A stretch of 64,000 nt of DNA, taken from Kribbella caucasensis. Lineage in GTDB: Bacteria; Actinomycetota; Actinomycetes; Propionibacteriales; Kribbellaceae. Location of the stretch: assembly GCF_004361855.1 (NCBI RefSeq), contig NZ_SNWQ01000022.1, positions 62,001 to 126,000 of the forward strand, given 5' to 3'. The notes under the pieces were generated by a model that saw nothing but the letters and a program-made list of their open reading frames with translations, was not told where the DNA came from and did no database searches. The position numbers were made by a program, and so were the translations under genes. This document shows positions 15,035 to 22,092 of the stretch, in pieces (positions within the stretch are counted from its first letter, which is position 1; the number at the start of each line of letters is the position of its first letter).

Positions 15035-17095
15035 CTACTCCGGAGCGGTGAAGGTCGGGATGGTCGGCGCGGTCCGGGGTGCGGGTGCCTTGGCCGCCGT
15101 CTTCTTGGTGGCGGTCGCTGCCTTCCTCGCCGGCTTCTTCTCGGCAGGCGCTGCCTTGGTGGCCGGCTCCTCGCTGGGTGCCGTCGCCTTGGCCGTCTTC
15201 CGCGCTCGGGTTGTCTTCTTGGCCGGCGCCTTTGCGGGAGCGTCCGCTTCGGCCGGCGCGGATTCAGTGGCGCTCGCCTCGGCCGGGGCGGTTTCCGGTG
15301 CGCTTGCCTCGGCGTCGGCCGGCTTCGGCTCCGCGGTCTTGCGGGTACGAGACCTGGTCCGCTTGGCCGGCTTGGCTTCCGCCGATCCCTCGACCTCAGC
15401 GGCCGACTCGGCCGGCTTGGCCTCCGTCGCTACCTCAACCGCAGTCGCCTCAGCCACCGGGGCGGCCTCGGTCGACCCACCAGCGGCGGTTTCGGTCGCG
15501 CCGGCGGCGGTGGTACCGGCCGCGCCAGTGGTGGATGCGTCCGCGGCTTCGCTGGTACGACGACGGCGGGTGCGTTGGCGGGGTTTGCGCTCGGTGCTCT
15601 GCGCTACCTCAGCGGCCTCGGTGGACGACTCCGGCGTCGGCGGGACCTGGGTCTTCGCCGTCACGTCGGCCTCGGACTTCTCCTCGACCTGTTCGGTTGC
15701 CTCGCCGACAACGCCCTCCAGCGACCGGCCGCTGCGGGTGCGGCGCCGGTTCCGGTTGCGCTTGCTTCGGGCCGAACGATCGCCGGCCTCCTCGCCCTCG
15801 GTCCGCCGGGCTGTCTCCTGGCCCTCGGTCCGCCGGGCCGGCTTCTCGCGCCTCGGCTTCTCCTCGCGCTCGGGTTCCCGCGCCGGCTTGATCCGGCCCT
15901 TGGCATCCGTCGGGATACCCAGATCGTGGTACAGCTCCGGCGACGTCGAGTAGATCTCCTGCGGCTCGTCGTACGGCAGATCCAGCGCCTTGTTGATCGT
16001 CTTCCAGCGGATCACGTCCGCCCAGTCGACGAAGGTGACGGCGATCCCGCTCGCCCCGGCGCGACCGGTACGGCCGATCCGGTGGATGTAGGTCTTCTCG
16101 TCCTCGGGGCAGGTGTTGTTGACGACGTGCGTGACGCCCTCGACATCGATTCCGCGCGCGGCGACGTCGGTACAGACCAGTACGTCGATCTTGTCGCCGC
16201 GGAATCGGGTCAGGGCCCGCTCCCGCGCCTGCTGGTTCAGGTCACCGTGGATCGCGGCGGCCTTGAACCCGCGGTCGGCCAGATCGTCGGTGAGCCGGGA
16301 CGCCTCCCGCTTGGTCCGGCAGAAGATCATCACCCGGCCACGGTCCTCGGCCTGCAGGATCCGCGCGACCACCTCGGGCTTGTCCATATCGTGTGCCCGG
16401 TAGACGAACTGCGCGGTCGCCGGCACGATCTGGGAATCGTCGTGCGACTCGGCCCGGATGTTCAGCGGGTGCCGCATGTGCGTGCGGGCCAAGGTGATCA
16501 CGGCCGACGGCATCGTTGCCGAGAACAACATCGTCTGACGCAGCTCGGGCGTCTTGCGCAGGATCCGCTCGACATCGGGCAGGAAGCCGAGATCGAGCAT
16601 CTCGTCCGCCTCGTCGAGGACCAGCACCTTGATGTGGGACAGGTCGAGCACGCCACGGTTCGCCAGGTCGAGCAGCCGGCCCGGCGTACCGACAATGACG
16701 TCGACGCCCTTCTTCAGCTGGTCGAGCTGTGGCTCGTACGCCACGCCGCCGTAGATGGTCAGCACCCGCACGGTCCGGACCGTGGACGCGGTCTCCAGGT
16801 CCTTGGCGACCTGGATGGTCAGCTCGCGGGTCGGGGTGACGACCAGCGCCTGCGGCTTGCCGGGAGCGGCGAGCTCCTCGTAGTCGGGTTCGCCGGGGGA
16901 GATGGTGCGCTGCAGCAACGGAATGCCGAACCCGAGGGTCTTACCGGTTCCGGTCCGGGCCTGACCGATCAGGTCAGTGCCCATCAGCGCGATGGGGAGC
17001 GTCATTTCCTGGATCGGAAACGGCTCCACGATGCCGACGCGCTCGAGCGCGTCACAGATCTCGGGCAGTACCCCGAGCTCTCGGAAGGTGGTCAG
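15035..17095 (-). CDS. rhlE: DEAD-box RNA helicase with Ala/Lys-rich tail (RhlE-like)
   Basis: About 686 residues. The Q-motif region FRELGVLPEICDALERVGIV lies upstream of FPIQEMTLP; motif I is ARTGTGKT, Ia PTRELTIQ, II VLDEADEM, III SATMP, V TDVAARGID, VI HRIGRTGRAG. After ~370 residues follow a basic stretch (SKRNRNRRRTRSGRS) and ~240 residues of Ala/Glu/Thr/Lys low complexity, typical of actinobacterial cold-shock/ribosome-assembly helicases. The first standard start, GTG 17029, would delete the Q-motif. In-frame CTG 17095 has GAGAGG 8 nt upstream and a stop codon lies just beyond, so a CTG (or ATC 17101) start is likely. Counterpart of Rv3211. Confidence 0.88.
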   Translation of the reverse strand: MTTFRELGVLPEICDALERVGIVEPFPIQEMTLPIALMGTDLIGQARTGTGKTLGFGIPLLQRTISPGEPDYEELAAPGKPQALVVTPTRELTIQVAKDLETASTVRTVRVLTIYGGVAYEPQLDQLKKGVDVIVGTPGRLLDLANRGVLDLSHIKVLVLDEADEMLDLGFLPDVERILRKTPELRQTMLFSATMPSAVITLARTHMRHPLNIRAESHDDSQIVPATAQFVYRAHDMDKPEVVARILQAEDRGRVMIFCRTKREASRLTDDLADRGFKAAAIHGDLNQQARERALTRFRGDKIDVLVCTDVAARGIDVEGVTHVVNNTCPEDEKTYIHRIGRTGRAGASGIAVTFVDWADVIRWKTINKALDLPYDEPQEIYSTSPELYHDLGIPTDAKGRIKPAREPEREEKPRREKPARRTEGQETARRTEGEEAGDRSARSKRNRNRRRTRSGRSLEGVVGEATEQVEEKSEADVTAKTQVPPTPESSTEAAEVAQSTERKPRQRTRRRRTSEAADASTTGAAGTTAAGATETAAGGSTEAAPVAEATAVEVATEAKPAESAAEVEGSAEAKPAKRTRSRTRKTAEPKPADAEASAPETAPAEASATESAPAEADAPAKAPAKKTTRARKTAKATAPSEEPATKAAPAEKKPARKAATATKKTAAKAPAPRTAPTIPTFTAPE

Positions 17096-17380
17096 GCTGA
17101 TCGCCTCTCACATGCTGGTACGGACAGATGCACAATGGGCCGGCGCCGAGGGCATAGGGGCTGCCCTGTCTGTGAGGCGCGGGACACTGTGCAAGCGGCT
17201 CGCACCAGCTGCCCATCATGGGCGTGTCACCGGCGAAACGCCTTCCAGTGTAGCCGTAAACCATCTCGTGCTATTACGCCCCGATTTCCCACCCCTCGGA
17301 CGCCCATTCCACTGCCACGTCCCAGTTGTGGTCCGTGCGCTTTCATCCGGCGGTCCCGGTGGGCCGATATGGTGCCGACC

Positions 17381-18064
17381 ATGAGTGAGACGACGGCCTT
17401 CGATGATCCCGCCTACCGGGCCGCGGCGGTGGATCTGCTGGGCGTGCTGGCGTACGGCGAACTGACGGCGTTCGAGCGGATCGCCGAGGACGCGAAGCTC
17501 GCGCCGACCCTCAACGACAAGGCGCAGCTGGCCCAGCTGGCGACCACCGAGTTCGGCCATTTCGTCCAGCTCCGGGACCGCCTGGTCGAACTCGGCGTGG
17601 ATCCGATGGACGCGATGCAGCCGTTCGTCACCCCGCTGGACGCGTTCCACGACCACACCGCGCCGTCGGACTGGCTCGAGGGTCTGGTCAAGGCGTACGT
17701 CGGGGACGGGCTGGCCAACGACTTCTATCGCGAGATCGCCTCGTTCGTGGACGCGGACACCCGGGCCCTGGTGCTCGAGGTGTTCGGCGACTCCGGCCAG
17801 GCCGAGTTCGTCGTCGACCGGGTCCGCGCCGCGATCGAGGAGGACCCCAAACTCGGCGGCCGGCTGGCGCTGTGGGGTCGCCGCCTGGTCGGTGAGGCCC
17901 TCAGCCAGGCCCAGCGCATCGCCGCCGACCGCGACTCCCTGGCCGCTCTGCTGGCCGGCTCCGTCGACCGCCCCGGCCTCGATCTGGCCGCCATCGGCCG
18001 CATGCTCACCCGCCTCACCGAAGCCCACACCGCCCGAATGACCGCCCTGGGCCTCCAGCCCTGA
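17381..18064 (+). CDS. Ferritin-like diiron-fold protein
   Basis: A 227-residue helical protein with ferritin-like metal ligands spread along four helices (GELTAFERIAEDAK with Glu, TTEFGHFVQLRDR with E-x-x-H, then DFYREIASF and VVDRVRAAIEED). Actinobacterial homologues beside rhlE (Rv3210c) are annotated as ferritin-like or MiaE-like hydroxylase proteins; the activity is not established. ATG 17381 is used; ATG 17369 in frame is possible. Divergent from the helicase gene and convergent with the GlsB-like gene, from which it is separated by a hairpin terminator. Confidence 0.82.
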   Translation: MSETTAFDDPAYRAAAVDLLGVLAYGELTAFERIAEDAKLAPTLNDKAQLAQLATTEFGHFVQLRDRLVELGVDPMDAMQPFVTPLDAFHDHTAPSDWLEGLVKAYVGDGLANDFYREIASFVDADTRALVLEVFGDSGQAEFVVDRVRAAIEEDPKLGGRLALWGRRLVGEALSQAQRIAADRDSLAALLAGSVDRPGLDLAAIGRMLTRLTEAHTARMTALGLQP

Positions 18065-18097
18065 CCCCACCGCCTGGGCGAAGGCCCCGGTACGCCG

Positions 18098-18132
18098 AGC
18101 GGCCGCCTGCCCGGGATCGGGTGGCGGCCGCT
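18098..18132. terminator. Bidirectional hairpin between convergent genes
   Basis: AGCGGCCGCC (18098-18107) and GGCGGCCGCT (18123-18132) are perfect inverse complements with a 15-nt loop, placed 33 bp after the ferritin-like gene and 13 bp before the end of the convergent GlsB-like gene. There is no long U-tract, as is normal in GC-rich Actinobacteria. Confidence 0.65.
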
Positions 18133-18145
18133 GTATTGGGGGTGG

Positions 18146-18421
18146 TCAGGCTGCTGTCTTCGAGCCTTTTCGGGACGAGATGATGGCGACGACGACGGCC
18201 GCGCAGGCGATCTGGATCAGGTACTGGATCCAGTCCGGGCCGCTGGTGTCCTTGACACCGAGGGCCTTGGCGATCAGACCACCGGCGAAGGCGCCGATAC
18301 CGCCGCCCAGGATGGTCCAGCCGAGGCTGATGTTCTGCTTGCCCGGCAGCACCAGACGGGCCAGTGGCCCGAAGATGACTCCGGCGATGAGACTGACGAT
18401 GAGCATCCAGACCCAGTACAC
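18146..18421 (-). CDS. GlsB/YeaQ/YmgE-family stress membrane protein
   Basis: A 91-residue three-helix membrane protein. VSLIAGVIFGPLARLVLPGK and the glycine-rich LGGGIGAFAGGLIAKALGV are diagnostic of the transglycosylase-associated (Tag) family, followed by a third hydrophobic helix and a basic RKGSK tail. The start is GTG 18421, four bases after GGAGGAGG; an ATG five codons later is less well placed. Such proteins are induced by general stress in many bacteria; the molecular role is unclear. Confidence 0.88.
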   Translation of the reverse strand: MYWVWMLIVSLIAGVIFGPLARLVLPGKQNISLGWTILGGGIGAFAGGLIAKALGVKDTSGPDWIQYLIQIACAAVVVAIISSRKGSKTAA

Positions 18422-18597
18422 GGTTCCTCCTCCGAAGGATGGACGACCTGCGCCGGTCAAGTGCCCCGTGCTAAACCGGCCGGCTACCCGTGCCGAAGAA
18501 GCAGACCACCTGCACGCAGGTCTCACCCCTCATCGTGCCCGCTTCGTCGCCCTTGGCAACCTGGACACGCGGACCCGTGTCCGGACCGATGCCGAAT

Positions 18598-18623
18598 CAG
18601 GGCGTATCGACAGACACGCCCTG
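18598..18623 (-). terminator. Hairpin downstream of the DUF3107 gene
   Basis: CAGGGCGT (18598-18605) pairs with ACGCCCTG (18616-18623), 15 bases past the DUF3107 stop codon on the minus strand. A second small stem (GGACACG/CGTGTCC near 18560-18580) follows. Together they look like an intrinsic terminator without a U-tract. Confidence 0.5.
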
Positions 18624-18637
18624 GGCCCGGACCGGCC

Positions 18638-18865
18638 TCAGATCGCGCCGAAGCCGACCTTGCGGATCGACACCTCGCCGATCTCGACGTACGCGAGCCG
18701 ATCGGCCGGGACGATGATCCGGCGGCCCTTCTCGTCCGTCAGCTGCAACAGGTTGGTCTTGCCGGCGAGCGCCGCGGCCACGGTCGCTTCGACCTCTTCC
18801 GGGGTCTGCTCGCTCTCCAGCACCAACTCACGATTGGCGTGCTGCACGCCGATCTTGACCTCCAC
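18638..18865 (-). CDS. DUF3107 protein (TB9.4-like)
   Basis: A 75-residue protein, MEVKIGVQHANRELVLESEQ, then a helix rich in Glu/Ala and a C-terminal strand ending GEVSIRKVGFGAI. This is the actinobacterial DUF3107 family, whose M. tuberculosis member (Rv3208A) is the ATP-binding-like small antigen TB9.4 encoded next to a TetR regulator, as here. Biochemical role unknown. Transcribed in the same direction as the TetR gene, ~170 bp downstream of it. Confidence 0.9.
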   Translation of the reverse strand: MEVKIGVQHANRELVLESEQTPEEVEATVAAALAGKTNLLQLTDEKGRRIIVPADRLAYVEIGEVSIRKVGFGAI

Positions 18866-19033
18866 GAAACCCTCCGGGGCACGCTCCTACCAGCGGCTCT
18901 CGCCGGTACCGCTTCGAGCCTATCCGCTACCGGCCCCCAGCCCGCACCCGTCCGCCAAGAGCAGAACCTCGCGCGCCTTCCCCGTACTACGTCCCGCCGG
19001 CTGCGCCCCTCCACGCCCTGCCGGGGCACGGGG

Positions 19034-19663
19034 TCAGGTGTCGGTTCGGGGAAAGCCTCGGATGCCTCGCCAGGCGAGGCTGGCTACCAGCTCGGCGGCT
19101 TGGTCCTGGTTGGTGGTGCCGTCGCCGGCCGCGAGCCAGTAGCGAGCGCTGACCTGGGCCATGCCGACCAGGCTGACGGCCAGGACCATCGACTGTTCCT
19201 TGCTGAGACCGGCGTCGGCGCTGATCACCTCGGAGACGGCCTCGGCGCACGCGTGCGTCACCCGGTCCACCCGCTCGCGGACGGCAGGCTCGTTGGTCAG
19301 GTCGGACTCGAACACCAGCCGGAAAGCGCCCTGGGCGTTCGCCACATAGTCGTAGAAGGCGTGAATCGTCGCTGCGACGCGTAGCTTGTTGTCCTCGGTG
19401 GAGCGCAGCGCCTCGCGCACAGAGGCGATGATCGCGTCGCAGGAGGTGTCCAGCAGCGCCAGGTAGAGGTCGAGCTTGCCCGGGAAGTGCTGGTACAGCA
19501 CCGGCTTGGAGACGCCGGCCCGGTCGGCGATGTCGTCCATCGCGGCGGCGTGGTAGCCGTTCGCGACGAAGACTTCCTGGGCCGCCTCGAGCAGCTGCGC
19601 GCGACGGGCCAGTCGCGGCAGGCGGCTGCCGCGTTTCGGTGCGGTCTCCGGTGTCGTCGACAC
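19034..19663 (-). CDS. TetR-family transcriptional regulator
   Basis: A 209-residue TetR regulator, counterpart of Rv3208 by position. The DNA-binding domain is RRAQLLEAAQEVFVANGYHA followed by MDDIADRAGVSKPVLYQHFP. The ligand domain begins KLDLYLALLDTSCDAI and has no recognisable ligand signature. GTG 19663 is the start: AAGGAG lies 5 nt upstream, and longer frames run through the promoter. A palindrome GTAGCTTGCTAC at 19748-19759, 85 bp upstream, is a plausible autoregulatory operator. Confidence 0.88.
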   Translation of the reverse strand: MSTTPETAPKRGSRLPRLARRAQLLEAAQEVFVANGYHAAAMDDIADRAGVSKPVLYQHFPGKLDLYLALLDTSCDAIIASVREALRSTEDNKLRVAATIHAFYDYVANAQGAFRLVFESDLTNEPAVRERVDRVTHACAEAVSEVISADAGLSKEQSMVLAVSLVGMAQVSARYWLAAGDGTTNQDQAAELVASLAWRGIRGFPRTDT

Positions 19664-19747
19664 GTCGGCTCCTTCGCTGGTGCGGCACCGACGGCTCGCG
19701 CCGACGGCGGTATACCGGCGAATCCTACCCAGCGGTGTGTCTCGCCA

Positions 19748-19759
19748 GTAGCTTGCTAC
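19748..19759. promoter_or_regulatory. Candidate TetR operator
   Basis: GTAGCTTGCTAC is a 5+5 palindrome (GTAGC-TT-GCTAC) lying between the TetR gene and the small acidic protein gene. Its position upstream of the regulator fits autoregulation; no experimental basis. Confidence 0.35.
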
Positions 19760-19785
19760 CACCCCTTGGCGCTCCGGGGACCTGA

Positions 19786-19977
19786 TTACTGGTAGTCGTC
19801 CTCGTCATCAAGGCGTACCGAGCGGCGTTGGTCGACCACGTCGGCCGGGTTGGCCTCCTGGGGTACGTCGCTGTCGAGGTCGTCGTCCTCGTCATCCAGG
19901 GCGGCCGGTGACTGGGATTGGGCCAGGACGTCCGCCTCCGGAGCGTCCAGGGGTACCTCGATACCGGGCTCGGTCAT
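19786..19977 (-). CDS. Small acidic protein, function unknown
   Basis: A 63-residue, strongly acidic protein (MTEPGIEVPLDAPEADVLAQ, then DDEDDDLDSD and a terminal RLDDEDDYQ). It has a good ribosome binding site (GGAGAGGAGAC, 3-5 nt before ATG 19977), so it is probably real. No domain recognised, no hydrophobic segment. Likely disordered. It lies between the TetR gene and the LigD-type polymerase gene, all on the minus strand, but with gaps that leave operon membership open. Confidence 0.65.
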   Translation of the reverse strand: MTEPGIEVPLDAPEADVLAQSQSPAALDDEDDDLDSDVPQEANPADVVDQRRSVRLDDEDDYQ

Positions 19978-20007
19978 GTCCGTCTCCTCTCCGCGAATCG
20001 GTCCTGC

Positions 20008-20934
20008 TCACGACGGTAGCGGCCGCGGGTCGTCGTACAAGCCCGCGAGCACATCGCCGTACTCCTCGACCCGCGCCAGTACATCGTGCGGCAGGAACGT
20101 CAGCTCCCGAGTGTCTGTGGCCGCGGCGACCTCGTCCCAGTCGATTGGCGTCGACACCCGGGGTTCGTCGGACCCGCGCAGCGAGTACGGCGCGAGCGTG
20201 GTCTTGGCGCTGGCGTTCTGGCTCCAGTCGATGAACACCTTGCCCGGCCGGAGCGCCTTCGTCATATTCGCGGTGACGTTCTCGGGCAGGGCCTCGGCCA
20301 GTTGTTCCGCGAGCATCTTGGCGAACGCCGAGGTGGACCTGGACGACGCGGGCTCGATCGGCACGTACAGGTGCATCCCCTTGTTCCCCGACGTCTTCGG
20401 CCAGCCCTCCAGCCCGTAGTGGCTCAACAGCTCCCGCAGTGCGAGCGCGACGTCGCAGCACTCGACGATCGTGGCCCCTGGCCCCGGGTCGAGGTCGAAC
20501 ACGATCAGATCGGCCTGCGGGTCCTTGCCGTCGTCGGACAGCCCGATCCGCCACTGCGGCACGTGCAGTTCCAGTGCCGCCAGGTTCGCGAGCCACACGA
20601 CGGTCGGGATGTCGTCCGCCACGACGAAGTCGGCCTCGTCCCGCCCGGTCGAGCTCCCGGGGGTCGGCAGGGTCACGGTGCGCACCCACTTCGGCGTACC
20701 GCGGGGTGCGTTCTTCTCGAAGAAGTACGCCGCGCCGGTGCCGTCGGGCCAGCGCTTCCGGGTCAGGGGACGGTCGGAGAGGTGTGGGAGCAGCAGGGGA
20801 GCGATCTGGTGGTAGTAGTCGATCACCTCGGCCTTGGTGAAGCCCGTCTGTGGGTACAGGACCTTGCCGAGGTTGGTGAGCTTCATCGTCTGCCCGTCGA
20901 CCTCGGTGGTCAGTTGCGTTTCTCCGGCCGCCAT
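20008..20934 (-). CDS. LigD-type polymerase/primase domain protein (NHEJ)
   Basis: A 308-residue stand-alone PolDom of the archaeo-eukaryotic primase superfamily. The metal-binding motif DLIVFDLDPGPGA (two Asp) and the downstream SGNKGMHLYVPI are the family marks, with DWSQN and the C-terminal PHDVLARVEEYGD. Such enzymes add ribonucleotides at broken ends for Ku/LigD end joining. Neither ligase nor nuclease domain nor ku is in this window, so it is either a separate PolDom paralogue or partner of a LigD encoded elsewhere. Start ATG 20934; divergent from the hydrolase at 20976. Confidence 0.9.
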   Translation of the reverse strand: MAAGETQLTTEVDGQTMKLTNLGKVLYPQTGFTKAEVIDYYHQIAPLLLPHLSDRPLTRKRWPDGTGAAYFFEKNAPRGTPKWVRTVTLPTPGSSTGRDEADFVVADDIPTVVWLANLAALELHVPQWRIGLSDDGKDPQADLIVFDLDPGPGATIVECCDVALALRELLSHYGLEGWPKTSGNKGMHLYVPIEPASSRSTSAFAKMLAEQLAEALPENVTANMTKALRPGKVFIDWSQNASAKTTLAPYSLRGSDEPRVSTPIDWDEVAAATDTRELTFLPHDVLARVEEYGDVLAGLYDDPRPLPS

Positions 20935-20975
20935 AGTCCCCAGTGTCCAGTGTCAGGGCGCTCTAACATTGCTTT

Positions 20976-21893
20976 GTGGAGAGTTACGGGGCGGTAACCG
21001 GCATTTCGGTGCCGTTGGGCGCACAGCAGTGGCCGGCGCGGACAGTGCCGGTCGCCGGTGTTGACCTGCTGGTCAGGGAACTTCCGGGGGCTCCGGCGGA
21101 TCTCCCACCCGCGCTGTTCGTGCACGGGCTCGGCGGGTCGTCGCTGAACTGGACGGCGTTGGGTCTGCTGCTCAACGACACCATCCGCGGGATCGCACCC
21201 GATCTCCCGGGCTTCGGCCGTACGCCGCACGTCGGCCGCGCGGGAATCGCCGAACAAGCCGATGTCCTGGAAGAACTGATGGACCGGGAGCTGGACGGCA
21301 AGGCGCTGCACTTGTTCGGCAACTCCATGGGCGGTGCGGCCGCAGTGGCTCTTGCAGCGCGACGCCCCGAGCAGGTGCTGTCGCTGACACTGGTCTCCCC
21401 GGCGCTGCCGCATCCACGTGCGTCGGCCAGTGCGCTGTGGTTCGCCGCGCTGGCGACTCCACGGCTCGGCAAGGTCGTGCTGGAGCGAACCAAGCGGATG
21501 CCGTTCGAGCGGCGGTTCCAGGCGTCGCTCGCGATGGTGTTCGGCGATCCACGTGCGCTGCCGCCCGAGGTACGGCAGGCGTACGAGGATGAGTTGCACC
21601 GGCGGGACACGCAGCCGTGGGGGACACAGGCCATGCTCGACGGGGCGCGCAGCCTGTTGTTGTCGTCACTGGCACGGCCGAGGCGGTCTCTGTGGGCCGA
21701 CGCAGCGCAGCTCACCTGTCCGGTGCTGCTGATCTACGGCGGCCGGGACCGGCTGGTCGACGCGAGGATCCGGACCAAGGCGCAGCGCACCTTCCCGAAC
21801 GCGCGACTGCTCTACCTCCCCACCTCCGGCCACGTCGCCCAGATGGAACACCCCCACGAGGTCGCCCTAGCCTTCCGCCAGCTGATCGCATAA
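20976..21893 (+). CDS. Alpha/beta hydrolase
   Basis: A 305-residue cytosolic hydrolase: PALFVHGLGGSSLNW gives the oxyanion hole, IAPDLPGFGRTPH strand 4, LHLFGNSMGGAAAVALAAR the nucleophile Ser (GNSMG), LLIYGGRDRLVD the acid and TSGHVAQMEHP the catalytic His. This is the layout of MhpC/epoxide-hydrolase-like enzymes; the substrate is unknown. GTG start 20976. The 41-bp space to the divergent PolDom gene must hold both promoters. In mycobacteria a lipase-like gene (lipV, Rv3203) lies in the same general neighbourhood. Confidence 0.87.
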   Translation: MESYGAVTGISVPLGAQQWPARTVPVAGVDLLVRELPGAPADLPPALFVHGLGGSSLNWTALGLLLNDTIRGIAPDLPGFGRTPHVGRAGIAEQADVLEELMDRELDGKALHLFGNSMGGAAAVALAARRPEQVLSLTLVSPALPHPRASASALWFAALATPRLGKVVLERTKRMPFERRFQASLAMVFGDPRALPPEVRQAYEDELHRRDTQPWGTQAMLDGARSLLLSSLARPRRSLWADAAQLTCPVLLIYGGRDRLVDARIRTKAQRTFPNARLLYLPTSGHVAQMEHPHEVALAFRQLIA

Positions 21894-22092
21894 CCGGGCG
21901 CCCCCGGTTGGCGGCGTTGGAAGCACCGGTGCGTACCCCACTCGTATCGGCGGCGCGACATACCTCGGTACGGGTCCGCGAAGAGCCCGTCATCCTCTGG
22001 GATGATCTCCGCACCCGATCCGCTGACGAGGGCAACTTTCCGCCGGACCACGACGTCGGACGGTTGCTCTGTTCGCCGACGAAAGGACACTC

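Noticed and set aside
13913..18064. Very long plus-strand open frame (over 1300 codons) across the DUF4349, DEAD helicase and ferritin-like genes
   Set aside because: Only its last part (from 17381) is a real gene; the rest is antisense to two clear minus-strand genes and reads as Arg/Gly/Leu low-complexity sequence created by GC-rich codon bias.
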